In this document: one piece after another, positions 1-9,957 of the stretch | How positions within the stretch are numbered: position 1 is the first letter of the stretch | How the letters are laid out: each line of letters starts with the position of its first letter | DNA from: Diaphorobacter sp. HDW4A | GTDB lineage: Bacteria; Pseudomonadota; Gammaproteobacteria; Burkholderiales; Burkholderiaceae_C | NCBI RefSeq assembly: GCF_011305995.1 | Contig: NZ_CP049910.1 | Span: 496,001-560,000, forward strand | Length of the DNA: 64,000 nucleotides | Reading direction: 5' to 3' | Notes under the pieces: model-generated | The model's input: the letters and a program-made list of their open reading frames with translations, nothing else | Database searches by the model: none | Told to the model about the DNA's origin: nothing | Program-made: the position numbers and the translations under genes

Positions 1-1663
<1,663 letters not shown>

Positions 1664-1806
1664 TAACTTTGATAAATTCAAAGACTTGTAGTTATGCCAA
1701 GTACGCAATCAAATTAAGTTCAGTGAAACAGTCTGGACACAACCTCAGCTGATTGAGACTCTATGAATTCGTTGTGCAGACCATAAGTCTGCATGACACC
1801 CAGTTA

Positions 1807-1921
1807 TGCCTGATGACCATAGCAAGTTGGTACCACTCCTTCCCATCCCGAACAGGACAGTGAAACGACTTCGCGCCGATGATAGTGCGGGTTCCCGTGT
1901 GAAAGTAGGTCATCGTCAGGC
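1807..1921 (+). rRNA. 5S ribosomal RNA
   Basis: About 115 nt beginning TGCCTGATGACCATAGC and ending GGTCATCGTCAGGC. The two ends are complementary and form helix I, and the interior has the typical CCATCCCGAAC loop of bacterial 5S rRNA. It lies about 140 nt behind the 23S gene with no tRNA between, as expected for the end of a betaproteobacterial rRNA operon. Confidence 0.95.
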
Positions 1922-1936
1922 TCTTACAGCCCAAAC

Positions 1937-1968
1937 CGCCCCTAGCTCTGATGAGTTAGGGGCGTTTT
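1937..1968 (+). terminator. Rho-independent terminator of the rRNA operon
   Basis: A 12-bp stem (1937-1948 with 1953-1964, one G-U pair) with a TGAT loop is followed by TTTT. It starts about 15 nt after the 5S rRNA end. Confidence 0.9.
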
Positions 1969-2049
1969 GCTTTGTACGACGACAAGCGGGTCTGACGGAA
2001 CAGCTGCCTTGATCGCCTTCTTCATTCCTCCGTCTTATCGCTGAACGCC

Positions 2050-2796
2050 ATGCAACTTCAGGACATTCTCTACTCACAAGGATTTGGTACCCGCCGCGTA
2101 TGTGCCGGTTTGGTGCAGCAGGGACATGTGGCTTTGTACGCAGCGGACAATACCGAGCCCCTGGTGCATACCGATGCGAGCGAAGACGTTGAGGAAGAGG
2201 GCCTGCGGATGCGCATCCAGGGCGTGGACTGGCCATATCAGGAGAAGGCCTACATCCTGCTGCACAAGCCTGCGGGCACTGAGTGCTCGCAAAAGCCTTC
2301 TACCTATCCGAGCATCTTCACGTTGCTACCCGCCCCGCTGCGCCAGCGTCCGAGCAAGAGCAATGTGCAGGGCGTGCAAGCGGTGGGTCGGCTTGATCAG
2401 GATACGACCGGCATGCTGATCCTGACGGACGATGGCCCCTTCATCCATCGCTTGAACTCACCCAAGCGCCATGTGCCCAAGGTGTATGACGTCACGGCAA
2501 AGCATGAGGTCGCGGCCGACCAGATCAAGCGCCTTCTGGATGGCGTGATGCTGCATGACGACAACGAGCATGTGCGCGCTGCTGCATGTGAGCAAACGGG
2601 GCCGAACACGATCAAGCTGACTCTTACCGAAGGCAAATACCATCAGGTCAAACGGATGGTCGCGGCCGTCGGCAACCGGGTGGAAGGGCTGCATCGCTCA
2701 CGCATCGGAACGCTGGATCTGCCGGAGGATTTGCCGCCAGGAAAGTGGCGTTGGTTGACCATCGGTGAGCTTAGTCAGTTGACCGCAACATCCTGA
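2050..2796 (+). CDS. rsuA: 16S rRNA pseudouridine synthase, RsuA/RluB family
   Basis: The 248-residue product would convert a uridine of 16S rRNA (U516 in the RsuA group) to pseudouridine. The N-terminus (residues 1-35) looks like a compact S4 RNA-binding segment. The catalytic loop is AVGRLDQDTTGML, with the nucleophilic Asp at about residue 116, and the family signature GKYHQVKRM lies near residue 215. Its length fits RsuA (about 230-250) better than the longer RluB. The gene is monocistronic just after the rRNA operon. Assignment to RsuA rather than RluE or RluB is by size and motif only. Confidence 0.85.
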   Translation: MQLQDILYSQGFGTRRVCAGLVQQGHVALYAADNTEPLVHTDASEDVEEEGLRMRIQGVDWPYQEKAYILLHKPAGTECSQKPSTYPSIFTLLPAPLRQRPSKSNVQGVQAVGRLDQDTTGMLILTDDGPFIHRLNSPKRHVPKVYDVTAKHEVAADQIKRLLDGVMLHDDNEHVRAAACEQTGPNTIKLTLTEGKYHQVKRMVAAVGNRVEGLHRSRIGTLDLPEDLPPGKWRWLTIGELSQLTATS

Positions 2797-2925
2797 TTGG
2801 CGATCACGGTCATCCGTCAATAAACGCGTCAAGCCCGCTTACACTCCGAGCCATGTCGACTGCGCAATGGGGTGCCTCGCGCCATGTGAGGACCCACGTC
2901 GTCGGATCGGAAAAAGGGATTTTTT

Positions 2926-3909
2926 GTGAAGTATCAGGTTTGGCACAAGGCGGGCATAGTTCTGCTGGCGGCGTTCACGATGATGGGCGCCAAGGCGAGT
3001 CTTCCGCCTGTTTTTGTTCTCAATTCCCTGGACGCGAATGTCAGCGTCATCGATCCTGAAAAGTGGGTCGAGCTCCAGCGTATCACCACCGGCAAGGAGC
3101 CGCATCATCTATATTTGACGCCTGACGAAAAGTCGGTGGTCATCGCCAATGCGCTCGGTGATTCGCTGACCTTCATTGATCCCAAGACTGCACAGGTGCA
3201 GCGCACGGTGACGGGCATTGTTGACCCTTATCATTTGCGTTTCAGCCCGGACATGAAGTGGTTCGTCACTGCGGCGAACCGACTCAATCACATTGACTTC
3301 TATCGCTGGGATGGCAAGGATCTGACATTGGTGCAGCGCGTACCAACGGCCAAGACGCCAAGCCACCTCTGGATCGACAGCAAGAGCCGCACGGTGTACT
3401 CAACCATGCAGGACAGCGATGAACTGGTGGCCATCGATATCGCCACGCAGAAAATCAAATGGCGTGTGAAGACTGGCCCGATGCCTGCGGATCTCTATGG
3501 GTCTCCTGATGACAAGACCTTGTTCATTGGCCTCACAGGCGGCAAGGGCGTGGAGGTGTTCGACATCTCCAGTGAACAGCCCGCGCGCAGCGTGCAGATC
3601 ATTCCTACCGGCGCGGGTGCGCACGCGTTTCGCGGCGCCGGAGATGGCAAGCACATCTATGTGAGCAACCGCGTGGCCAATTCGATCAGCAAGATTGACA
3701 TGGCGACCCGTGTGGCCGTCGAGAGCTATGCAGCTCCCGGTGGCCCCGACTGCATGGACGTCTCCGCCGATGGCCGCTACATCTATGTGGGCGCACGCTG
3801 GGCGCGCAAGCTGCTCGTGATCGACACGCATGAGAAGAAGGTCATCCAGTCAGTTAACGTCGGCAAGTCGCCGCACGGTGTCTGGACGCTGAACCACGCC
3901 AAGCGTTGA
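2926..3909 (+). CDS. secreted YncE/YVTN-type beta-propeller protein
   Basis: 327 residues starting at GTG behind a purine-rich AAAAAGGGA. Residues 1-25 form a signal peptide, so the protein is probably periplasmic. The remainder consists of repeated blades of about 40 residues, each with a pattern like YxxPDxKxVxVANxxxxxxxxID (for example near residues 60-90, 240-260 and 280-300). This is the signature of YncE or cytochrome-d1-like seven-bladed propellers. No heme-binding CxxCH motif is present. Such proteins act as binding scaffolds, and no enzymatic role can be assigned. A polysaccharide deacetylase follows 31 nt downstream, so the two may be co-transcribed. Confidence 0.7.
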   Translation: MKYQVWHKAGIVLLAAFTMMGAKASLPPVFVLNSLDANVSVIDPEKWVELQRITTGKEPHHLYLTPDEKSVVIANALGDSLTFIDPKTAQVQRTVTGIVDPYHLRFSPDMKWFVTAANRLNHIDFYRWDGKDLTLVQRVPTAKTPSHLWIDSKSRTVYSTMQDSDELVAIDIATQKIKWRVKTGPMPADLYGSPDDKTLFIGLTGGKGVEVFDISSEQPARSVQIIPTGAGAHAFRGAGDGKHIYVSNRVANSISKIDMATRVAVESYAAPGGPDCMDVSADGRYIYVGARWARKLLVIDTHEKKVIQSVNVGKSPHGVWTLNHAKR

Positions 3910-3940
3910 ACTTGTCCGTTTATCGAGACTCTTGCATCAC

Positions 3941-4738
3941 ATGACCATCCGTCTGAAGTCTTTGTGTGTGTTGCTGTTGGCGGTCTCGACTGCCGCCATG
4001 GCGGTGCAGGCCCCTGCTTGCGACAAGCCGGTGTATCTGACCTTCGATACAGGGCACATGGGCGTCGCGCCGCTGATCGCCGATGTGCTCAGGCGCGAGC
4101 AGGTGCATGTCACTTTCTTTGCAGCGAATGAGGCTACCAAGACGGGCGGCAGCAGTTTGGATAACGAATGGGCGCCATGGTGGAAGGCGCGCGCGGCTGA
4201 GGGGCATGAGTTCGCGTCGCACACTTATGACCATGTCTACTGGCGCGGCGATGTGGTGAAGGGGCAGGATCTGTCCTTCAAGGTCAAGCCATCGGCCGGG
4301 CCACGTGAAGGACAGCAGTTCACCATGACAGCGGCCCAGTATTGCGAGGAGATCGGCCGCTCCGAAGATCGCCTGCGTGCGATGACCGGTAAGGAGCCCT
4401 TGCCTTTGTTCCGCGCGCCCGGTGGCAAGACCTCGCCGCGCTTGCTGGCGGCGGCTAAATCGTGTGGCTATGCGCATGTCGGCTGGGCTCCTGCAGGTTT
4501 TCTGGGGGATGAGCTGTCCAGCGAAAAATACACCAACCAGCGCCTGCTGGATCAGGCGCTGGCGAACATCCGCAGTGGCGACATCCTGCTCGCGCACCTG
4601 GGCATCTGGTCGCGTCAGGACCCGTGGGCACCGACCGTGCTGGAACCGTTGATCAAGGGCCTCAAGCAGCGCGGATTCTGTTTCCGCACTTTGCGTGAAC
4701 ATCCGGACTACGCGGGCTGGACGCGCAAGCCGAAATAA
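3941..4738 (+). CDS. secreted polysaccharide deacetylase (NodB-like)
   Basis: 265 residues from ATG 3941; an upstream in-frame TTG at 3932 is less likely. A signal peptide covers residues 1-24. NodB-homology motifs are visible: motif 1 LTFDTGHMG near residue 36, motif 2 HTYDH (H-x3-H metal site), motif 3 FRAPGGK, and a late motif LLAHLG. Such enzymes remove N-acetyl groups from cell-wall or exopolysaccharide amino sugars. The usual metal-binding Asp of motif 1 (TFDDG) is Thr here, so metal coordination or activity may differ from standard members. The gene lies between the beta-propeller gene and a membrane hydroxylase. Confidence 0.75.
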   Translation: MTIRLKSLCVLLLAVSTAAMAVQAPACDKPVYLTFDTGHMGVAPLIADVLRREQVHVTFFAANEATKTGGSSLDNEWAPWWKARAAEGHEFASHTYDHVYWRGDVVKGQDLSFKVKPSAGPREGQQFTMTAAQYCEEIGRSEDRLRAMTGKEPLPLFRAPGGKTSPRLLAAAKSCGYAHVGWAPAGFLGDELSSEKYTNQRLLDQALANIRSGDILLAHLGIWSRQDPWAPTVLEPLIKGLKQRGFCFRTLREHPDYAGWTRKPK

Positions 4739-4777
4739 ACCTGAATAAATCGTATCAGCAGAGGGCAGGACAGAATC

Positions 4778-5785
4778 GTGGAGTGGTGGACATCGCTTTT
4801 CAACTCGGTGCAGCAGTGGCTGTTCGAGAGCGTCATTCAGCCGGTCATGTTCCAGTTGGGCATGGCCAATCTGCTGGAGGACGGCTATGACGCGACCGGC
4901 TGGCTGCTGGTAGGCCTGCTGCAGGTGTTGGTGATCGTCGTCGTGATCGGCCCGCTCGAGCGTTGGCGGCCGGTGGAGGCCGTCACCGACCGCAAGGCCA
5001 TCCGCATCGACATCCTCTATACGCTGATCCAGCGTCTTGGCCTGTTCCGTCTGGTGCTGTTCTTCACGCTCACGCCGCTGTTTGACGGCCTGTTCGGTGC
5101 GCTTCGTGTCGAAGGCCTGCGCACCTACAACATCGATGCGTTCTGGCCCGGCGTGACGGATCTGCCGTGGGTCAGCTTTTTGCTGTATCTTGCTGTGTTT
5201 GATCTGGTGGATTACCTGATCCATCGTGGCCAGCATCGCTTCAATTGGTGGTGGGCGCTGCACTCGCTGCATCACTCGCAGCAACAGATGACCAAGTGGT
5301 CCGACAGCCGCAACCATCTGCTCGACGACGTATTGCGTGACGTGATCATCGTCCTCGTTGCGCAGTTGATCGGAGTGGCTCCGGGGCAGTTCGTGGCCAT
5401 CGTCGCGATTGCACAGCTCAGCGAGAATCTGCACCACGCGAACGCGCGCATCTGGTTTGGCCAACTGGGCGAGCGGCTGTGGATCAGCCCACGCTTTCAT
5501 CGCCGTCACCATGCTGTCTCGCTGGTCGAGGCCACCATGGGCAATCCGCATCGGCCTGCCAAGTCGCTGCCGCGTTCGATCGAACTTGCGCGCGGCTGCA
5601 ATTTCGGCGTGCTGCTGCCTGTCTGGGACATGCTGTTCAAGACCGCGAACTTTGAATTGCGCTTTGATCCTACGGGCATTGAGGATCAAGTCGTCCCCGG
5701 TGCGGACGGCAAAGTACGCAACTATGGAGGCGGATTCTGGTCACAGCAGTGGCTCGGAATTCTCCGGCTGGTGGGACGCGGCTGA
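4778..5785 (+). CDS. fatty acid hydroxylase / sterol desaturase family membrane protein
   Basis: 335 residues from GTG 4778. Hydrophobic spans lie near residues 42-60, 88-103 and 132-147. The di-iron histidine clusters typical of the FA_hydroxylase family follow: HRGQH (149-153), LHSLHH (161-166), LHHANAR near 217 and RFHRRHH near 240. The family carries out O2-dependent hydroxylation or desaturation of lipids at the inner membrane, but the substrate here is unknown. The next gene starts 33 nt after the stop, so the two may be co-transcribed. Confidence 0.8.
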   Translation: MEWWTSLFNSVQQWLFESVIQPVMFQLGMANLLEDGYDATGWLLVGLLQVLVIVVVIGPLERWRPVEAVTDRKAIRIDILYTLIQRLGLFRLVLFFTLTPLFDGLFGALRVEGLRTYNIDAFWPGVTDLPWVSFLLYLAVFDLVDYLIHRGQHRFNWWWALHSLHHSQQQMTKWSDSRNHLLDDVLRDVIIVLVAQLIGVAPGQFVAIVAIAQLSENLHHANARIWFGQLGERLWISPRFHRRHHAVSLVEATMGNPHRPAKSLPRSIELARGCNFGVLLPVWDMLFKTANFELRFDPTGIEDQVVPGADGKVRNYGGGFWSQQWLGILRLVGRG

Positions 5786-5817
5786 ACGCGTGCGTGTCCC
5801 ACGTTATTCTTGGGACC

Positions 5818-6741
5818 ATGAAGATGTCTTCCTTGTTCGATTCCTTTTGGCGCGCAGCCGCCTATTGCCTGATTCCCCGGGTGATCGTGCTGTCGCTGAT
5901 GCCCCTGCTACTGATCGCCATCATCGCGGGCGTCAGCACCTATTTCTTCTGGGATTCCGCCATTGCCAGCGTCCAGCAGATGCTGGGCGACTCCGGGCTG
6001 CTGAGCGGACTCTGGAACTGGCTTGCCAGTATGGGCTGGAGCCACATCACTGAGTACCTTGCGCCCCTGCTCGTGGTGCTGGCGGCGGTTCCGGTGATCG
6101 TATTGTTTGCCTTGCTGTCCGTGGCAGTGTTCATGACTCCGGCGCTGGTGAATCTGGTTGCAGAAAGGCGATTCCCTCAGCTGGCGCGCAAAAAGGGCGC
6201 TTCGCTGCTGGCCAGTGTGCTCTGGTCCGCCGTGTCCACCGTGGTGGCGCTGGTGGCGCTGGTGGTGTCGTCGCCGCTGTGGCTGATTCCGCCGCTGGTG
6301 CTGGTGCTGCCGCCGCTGATCTGGGGATGGCTCACTTATCGGGTGATGAGCTTTGACGCGCTCTCCGAGCATGCGAGCAAAGAGGAGCGCCAGGCCATCT
6401 TCGCCCGCCATCGCTACAGCCTGCTCGGAATCGGCGTGGTCTGCGGTTTTCTGGGCGCAGCGCCTAGTCTCGTGTGGGCGTCGGCCGTGGTGTTCGCTGC
6501 GGCGTTTCTGTTACTGATTCCGGTGGCCATCTGGATCTACACGCTGGTATTCGCTTTCTCCTCGCTCTGGTTCACGCACTATTGCCTTGCGGCGCTCGAG
6601 CGCCTTCGTGCGGAGCGCAATGAGACTTCCGTCGAGGTGCCTGCTGTGATGGTGGTGACTGACGACGTGCCCGCAGCATTGCCCGGAGATATTCCGGTGG
6701 CGTTGCCAGACGAAACAGTGACCAAGCCGGGCAATAATTGA
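5818..6741 (+). CDS. EI24 domain-containing (CysZ-like) inner-membrane protein
   Basis: About 307 residues from ATG 5818 (ATG 5824 is also possible; earlier starts would overlap the hydroxylase gene). The N-terminus SLFDSFWRAAAYCLIPRVI and four to six long hydrophobic segments (about 20-45, 75-105, 135-170, 210-255) match EI24/CysZ-type membrane proteins found in many betaproteobacteria. The C-terminal 40 residues are acidic and proline/valine-rich. CysZ is a sulfate transporter in E. coli, but no sulfur-assimilation gene is adjacent, so transport activity is not implied. Confidence 0.65.
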   Translation: MKMSSLFDSFWRAAAYCLIPRVIVLSLMPLLLIAIIAGVSTYFFWDSAIASVQQMLGDSGLLSGLWNWLASMGWSHITEYLAPLLVVLAAVPVIVLFALLSVAVFMTPALVNLVAERRFPQLARKKGASLLASVLWSAVSTVVALVALVVSSPLWLIPPLVLVLPPLIWGWLTYRVMSFDALSEHASKEERQAIFARHRYSLLGIGVVCGFLGAAPSLVWASAVVFAAAFLLLIPVAIWIYTLVFAFSSLWFTHYCLAALERLRAERNETSVEVPAVMVVTDDVPAALPGDIPVALPDETVTKPGNN

Positions 6742-6796
6742 AGATCAACCACTTTTCGATTCGTCACCGCTGAAGGTGCGAATCGCGGGACCTGTC

Positions 6797-7618
6797 GTGA
6801 CTCCCCAATTTGGACTCATCATCGTCGGCGATGAAATTCTCTCGGGCAAGCGTGCGGATAAGCACATGCCCAAGGTGATCGAGTTGCTGTCTGCGCGTGG
6901 ACTGGCGCTGTCGTACGCACACTATGTCGGTGACGACCCGCAGCGCATCACTCGTACGCTGAGTGACGCGTTTGTGAGTGCCGATGTGGTGTTCAGCTGT
7001 GGCGGCATTGGAGCGACGCCCGATGACCACACCCGCCAATGTGCGGCGGCTGCTCTGGAGCGGCCGCTGGCGCTGCATCCGAAAGCCGCCGATCTGATCC
7101 GCGAGCGCATGCAGGACGTGGCGCGCGAGGAGGGCAAGCCCTACGAGCCCGAGCGGCCCGACAACTTGCACCGCCTGAACATGGGCGTGTACCCGGAAGG
7201 TGCGCGCATCATCCCCAATCCTTACAACAAGATACCCGGCTTCAGCTGCGATGGTTCCGGTGGTGCCATGGTGCATTTTGTGCCCGGTTTCCCTGTCATG
7301 GCTTGGCCGATGATCGAGTGGGCGCTTGAGCACTATTGCGTCGAATGGTTCCACCGCGAGCCACAGACTGAACATTCCGTAATCGTGTACCGCGCGATGG
7401 AGTCAACTTTGACCCCACTCATGCTTGAAATCGAGTCTATATACCCGACAATCAAGGTTTTCAGCTTGCCGAGCGTGGACCATCCGGTGCACGGGCGACA
7501 CATCGAACTGGGCGTCAAAGGCGCTTCCGATGTGGTGCCGGCAGCCTGGAAAATGCTCGTGGAGACGTTGCACAAGATTGGGGCGGAGCTTGGCCCTGAA
7601 ATGGTGCGCAATCGATGA
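6797..7618 (+). CDS. molybdopterin-binding (MoCF/CinA N-terminal type) domain protein
   Basis: 273 residues. The fold of MogA/MoeA/CinA is recognised from [10 protein letters not shown] at residues 8-17 and [12 protein letters not shown] at about 68-79. The length corresponds to the stand-alone molybdopterin-binding-domain proteins and lacks the CinA nicotinamide-deamidase half. The start is taken at GTG 6797 because GGGA lies 6 nt upstream and the protein then begins [16 protein letters not shown] 6776 would add seven residues with no visible spacing to a ribosome-binding site. The physiological role is unknown; it may bind molybdopterin or a nucleotide. It lies upstream of glnA but is separated from it by a regulatory region. 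Confidence 0.75.
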   Translation: MTPQFGLIIVGDEILSGKRADKHMPKVIELLSARGLALSYAHYVGDDPQRITRTLSDAFVSADVVFSCGGIGATPDDHTRQCAAAALERPLALHPKAADLIRERMQDVAREEGKPYEPERPDNLHRLNMGVYPEGARIIPNPYNKIPGFSCDGSGGAMVHFVPGFPVMAWPMIEWALEHYCVEWFHREPQTEHSVIVYRAMESTLTPLMLEIESIYPTIKVFSLPSVDHPVHGRHIELGVKGASDVVPAAWKMLVETLHKIGAELGPEMVRNR

Positions 7619-7641
7619 GCACCTGAGGAAACTCAAAACAA

Positions 7642-7656
7642 GCACCTTTTTGGTGC
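7642..7656 (+). promoter_or_regulatory. NtrC-type binding box upstream of glnA
   Basis: GCACC-TTTTT-GGTGC is an inverted repeat with the spacing of the NtrC consensus (GCACC-N5-GGTGC). It lies about 90 bp upstream of the sigma54 promoter. A second, looser GCAC/GTGC-rich inverted arrangement lies between about 7671 and 7717. Upstream tandem NtrC sites are the normal enhancer arrangement for glnA. Confidence 0.65.
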
Positions 7657-7732
7657 GATTCATGAATGTGTGCACGAGGTCTTGGCTCCACGGCACACAG
7701 TGCCTCGTGGTGGTGCATGGAGCGCCGCAATC

Positions 7733-7748
7733 TGGCACGCATTCTGCT
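7733..7748 (+). promoter_or_regulatory. sigma54 (-24/-12) promoter of glnA
   Basis: TGGCACGCATTCTGCT matches TGGCACG-N4-TTGCW except for one base in the -12 element. The GG (7734) and GC (7746) are exactly 12 bp apart, as sigma54 requires. Transcription would start near 7759, about 38 nt before the glnA ATG. Together with the upstream NtrC-like box it predicts induction under nitrogen limitation by the NtrB/NtrC pair encoded downstream. Confidence 0.8.
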
Positions 7749-7796
7749 AACCAAGAACTCTGTTTTCAATACGCGTTCATTCCCTGGAGAACATTA

Positions 7797-9212
7797 ATGG
7801 CTAAGACCGTTGCAGACGTGATGAATATGGTGAAGGAAAACGAAGTCAAGTTCGTTGACTTCCGCTTCACCGACACTCGTGGCAAAGAGCAGCACGTGAC
7901 TGTGCCCGTTTCGCATTTCGACGAAGACAAGTTCACTTCGGGCCACGCATTCGACGGTTCCTCCGTGGCTGGCTGGAAGGGCATTGAAGCCTCGGACATG
8001 CAACTCATGCCCGATCCAGGCACCGCTGCCATCGACCCCTTCTTCGAAGAAACCACGCTGTTCCTGCAGTGCGATGTGGTCGAACCATCCGACGGCAAGG
8101 CTTATGACCGTGATCCACGCTCCATTGCCAAGCGCGCTGAAGCCTATCTGAAGGCTTCCGGTCTGGGCGATACCGCTTACTTTGGACCGGAGCCAGAATT
8201 CTTCATCTTCGACGGCGTGCGTTGGACCAACGAACCCGGCAAGGTCGGCTTTGAGATTGAAGAATACGAAGCACCTTGGAACACAGGCACCAAGTTCGAA
8301 GGCGGCAACCGTGGCCACCGTCCCACTACCAAGGGCGGCTACTTCCCGGTTCCTCCCGTTGACAGCACGCAGGACATGCGCGCTGAAATGTCCCTGATCA
8401 TTGAATCTCTGGGCATTCCAGTCGAAGTGTTCCACCATGAAGTGGCTGGCGCTGGCCAGAACGAAATCGGCACCAGGTTCAGCACGCTCGTCGAACGCGC
8501 CGACTGGACGCAGAAGATGAAGTATGTGATCTGGAACGTGGCCAACGCCTACGGCAAGACCGCGACCTTCATGCCCAAGCCCTACGCTGGCGACAACGGC
8601 TCCGGCATGCACGTTCACCAGTCGATCTGGAAAGACGGCAAGAACCTGTTCGCTGGCGACGGCTATGCAGGTCTGTCCGAGTTCGCTCTGTACTACATCG
8701 GCGGCATTATCAAGCACGCCCGTGCGCTGAACGCCATCACCAACCCCGGCACCAACAGCTACAAGCGTCTGGTTCCTGGCTTCGAAGCACCTGTGAAGCT
8801 GGCTTACAGCTCGCGCAACCGCTCGGCTTCGATCCGCATTCCTTACGTCGCAAACCCCAAGGGCCGTCGTATCGAAGCACGCTTCCCCGATCCACTGGCC
8901 AACCCATACCTGTGCTTCTCCGCACTGATGATGGCGGGTCTGGACGGCGTGGAAAACAAGATCCATCCGGGCGAAGCCGCCACGAAGGATCTCTACCATC
9001 TGCCACCCGAAGAAGACAAGCTGGTCCCCACCGTGTGCCACAGCCTCGATCAGGCGCTGGAAGCACTCGACGCGGACCGCGGCTTCCTGACCAAGGGCGG
9101 TGTGTTCTCGGACTCCATGCTCGACGCCTACATCGAGCTGAAGATGACCGAAGTGCAGCGCTTCCGCATGGCGCCTCACCCAGTCGAGTACGACATGTAC
9201 TTCTCGCTGTAA
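7797..9212 (+). CDS. glnA: glutamine synthetase type I
   Basis: 471 residues, the normal length for GSI-beta. The enzyme joins ammonium to glutamate using ATP and is the main ammonium-assimilation step. The start at ATG 7797 is preceded by TGGAGAAC and gives the usual N-terminus MAKTVADVM. Visible motifs are FDGSSVAGW (substrate region), the MHVHQS active-site block with its histidine, the glutamate-binding [13 protein letters not shown] segment, and the adenylylation loop [10 protein letters not shown], whose Tyr is the site modified by GlnE. The reading frame continues far upstream of 7797 but that part is promoter DNA. A terminator follows at 9274. Confidence 0.97.
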   Translation: MAKTVADVMNMVKENEVKFVDFRFTDTRGKEQHVTVPVSHFDEDKFTSGHAFDGSSVAGWKGIEASDMQLMPDPGTAAIDPFFEETTLFLQCDVVEPSDGKAYDRDPRSIAKRAEAYLKASGLGDTAYFGPEPEFFIFDGVRWTNEPGKVGFEIEEYEAPWNTGTKFEGGNRGHRPTTKGGYFPVPPVDSTQDMRAEMSLIIESLGIPVEVFHHEVAGAGQNEIGTRFSTLVERADWTQKMKYVIWNVANAYGKTATFMPKPYAGDNGSGMHVHQSIWKDGKNLFAGDGYAGLSEFALYYIGGIIKHARALNAITNPGTNSYKRLVPGFEAPVKLAYSSRNRSASIRIPYVANPKGRRIEARFPDPLANPYLCFSALMMAGLDGVENKIHPGEAATKDLYHLPPEEDKLVPTVCHSLDQALEALDADRGFLTKGGVFSDSMLDAYIELKMTEVQRFRMAPHPVEYDMYFSL

Positions 9213-9273
9213 GTCAGCCGGAGCAAGGGCTGAATCGTTGAACGATCAGCCCGGCGCACCAGTGATTTGCAAC

Positions 9274-9298
9274 AAAGCGGCTTGACGGCCGCTTTTTT
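9274..9298 (+). terminator. Rho-independent terminator after glnA
   Basis: AAAGCGGC (9274-9281) pairs perfectly with GCCGCTTT (9288-9295) around a TTGACG loop, and the right arm runs into six T residues. It separates glnA from the DUF4124-glnL-glnG genes, which must therefore have read-through or their own promoter in 9299-9451. Confidence 0.88.
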
Positions 9299-9451
9299 CA
9301 TTGGCGCAACGGTTCTGGAGGAACGATCATGGCCTTTTGGGGTCATTGACAGCATGCTCTGTTATCGTCGGTGGCTTGCATATGGCTACATGTGGCGGGG
9401 GGTGGCGCCCGTCGGGGCCTGTTGAGCTGACGCCTGTCACGCGAGGAATTC

Positions 9452-9952
9452 ATGAAAAAAACACTGGTTGCTCTCTTTACTGCGGTGGCGTTGCTGCCGA
9501 TGGCCTGGTCCCAGGACCGGATCTACCGCTGCGGCAACGAATACACCAACAACGCGAATGATGCCAAGCAGCGTGGTTGCAAGGTGGTAGAGGGCGGCAA
9601 CGTGACGGTTCTACAAGGTTCGCGTCCATCGAGCGGTGGTGGCTCTGCCGCACCGCGCAGCAGTTCTTCGACAACGTCCGGCGCACCGTCCAGCGCACCC
9701 AAGGTGGAGAACGCCGACCAGAAGGCGCGTGATTCCGATGCGCGAGCGATTCTGGAGGCCGAACTCCGCAAGGCGCAGTCCCGCTACGATGACCTGAAAA
9801 AGGAATACAACGACGGTTTTCCGCAGAAGTCGGCTCTCGAGATGCGCAATCCTCAGGGCTACATCGAGCGCACGGCCGACATCAAGTCCAGCATGACGCG
9901 TGCGGAAGCCGACGTGGAAGGTATCAAGCGAGAGCTCTCGCGCCTGAAATAA
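9452..9952 (+). CDS. secreted DUF4124-type protein between glnA and glnL
   Basis: 166 residues from ATG 9452 behind GCGAGGAATTC. A signal peptide of about 20 residues is followed by the short DUF4124-like segment DRIYRCGNEYTNN, then a Ser/Ala/Gly-rich linker (about 60-90). A charged, probably coiled-coil C-terminal helix follows (about 95-166). Function is unknown. Its position between glnA and glnL is a layout I associate with Comamonadaceae, and the 5-nt gap to glnL suggests co-transcription with the nitrogen sensor. Confidence 0.7.
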   Translation: MKKTLVALFTAVALLPMAWSQDRIYRCGNEYTNNANDAKQRGCKVVEGGNVTVLQGSRPSSGGGSAAPRSSSSTTSGAPSSAPKVENADQKARDSDARAILEAELRKAQSRYDDLKKEYNDGFPQKSALEMRNPQGYIERTADIKSSMTRAEADVEGIKRELSRLK

Positions 9953-9957
9953 ACAAC

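Noticed and set aside
1669..1806. tRNA gene between 23S and 5S rRNA
   Set aside because: The spacer is short and contains no cloverleaf or T-loop GGTTCGAATCC-like sequence.
3920..5689. 589-residue minus-strand open frame opposite the deacetylase and hydroxylase genes
   Set aside because: It lies antisense to two well-recognised genes, is rich in Arg, Gln and His as expected for a shadow of GC-rich coding DNA, and has no motif or ribosome-binding site.
7425..7796. N-terminal extension of the glnA reading frame to 7425
   Set aside because: It would run through the sigma54 promoter and the end of the preceding gene; family N-terminus and ribosome-binding site place the start at 7797.
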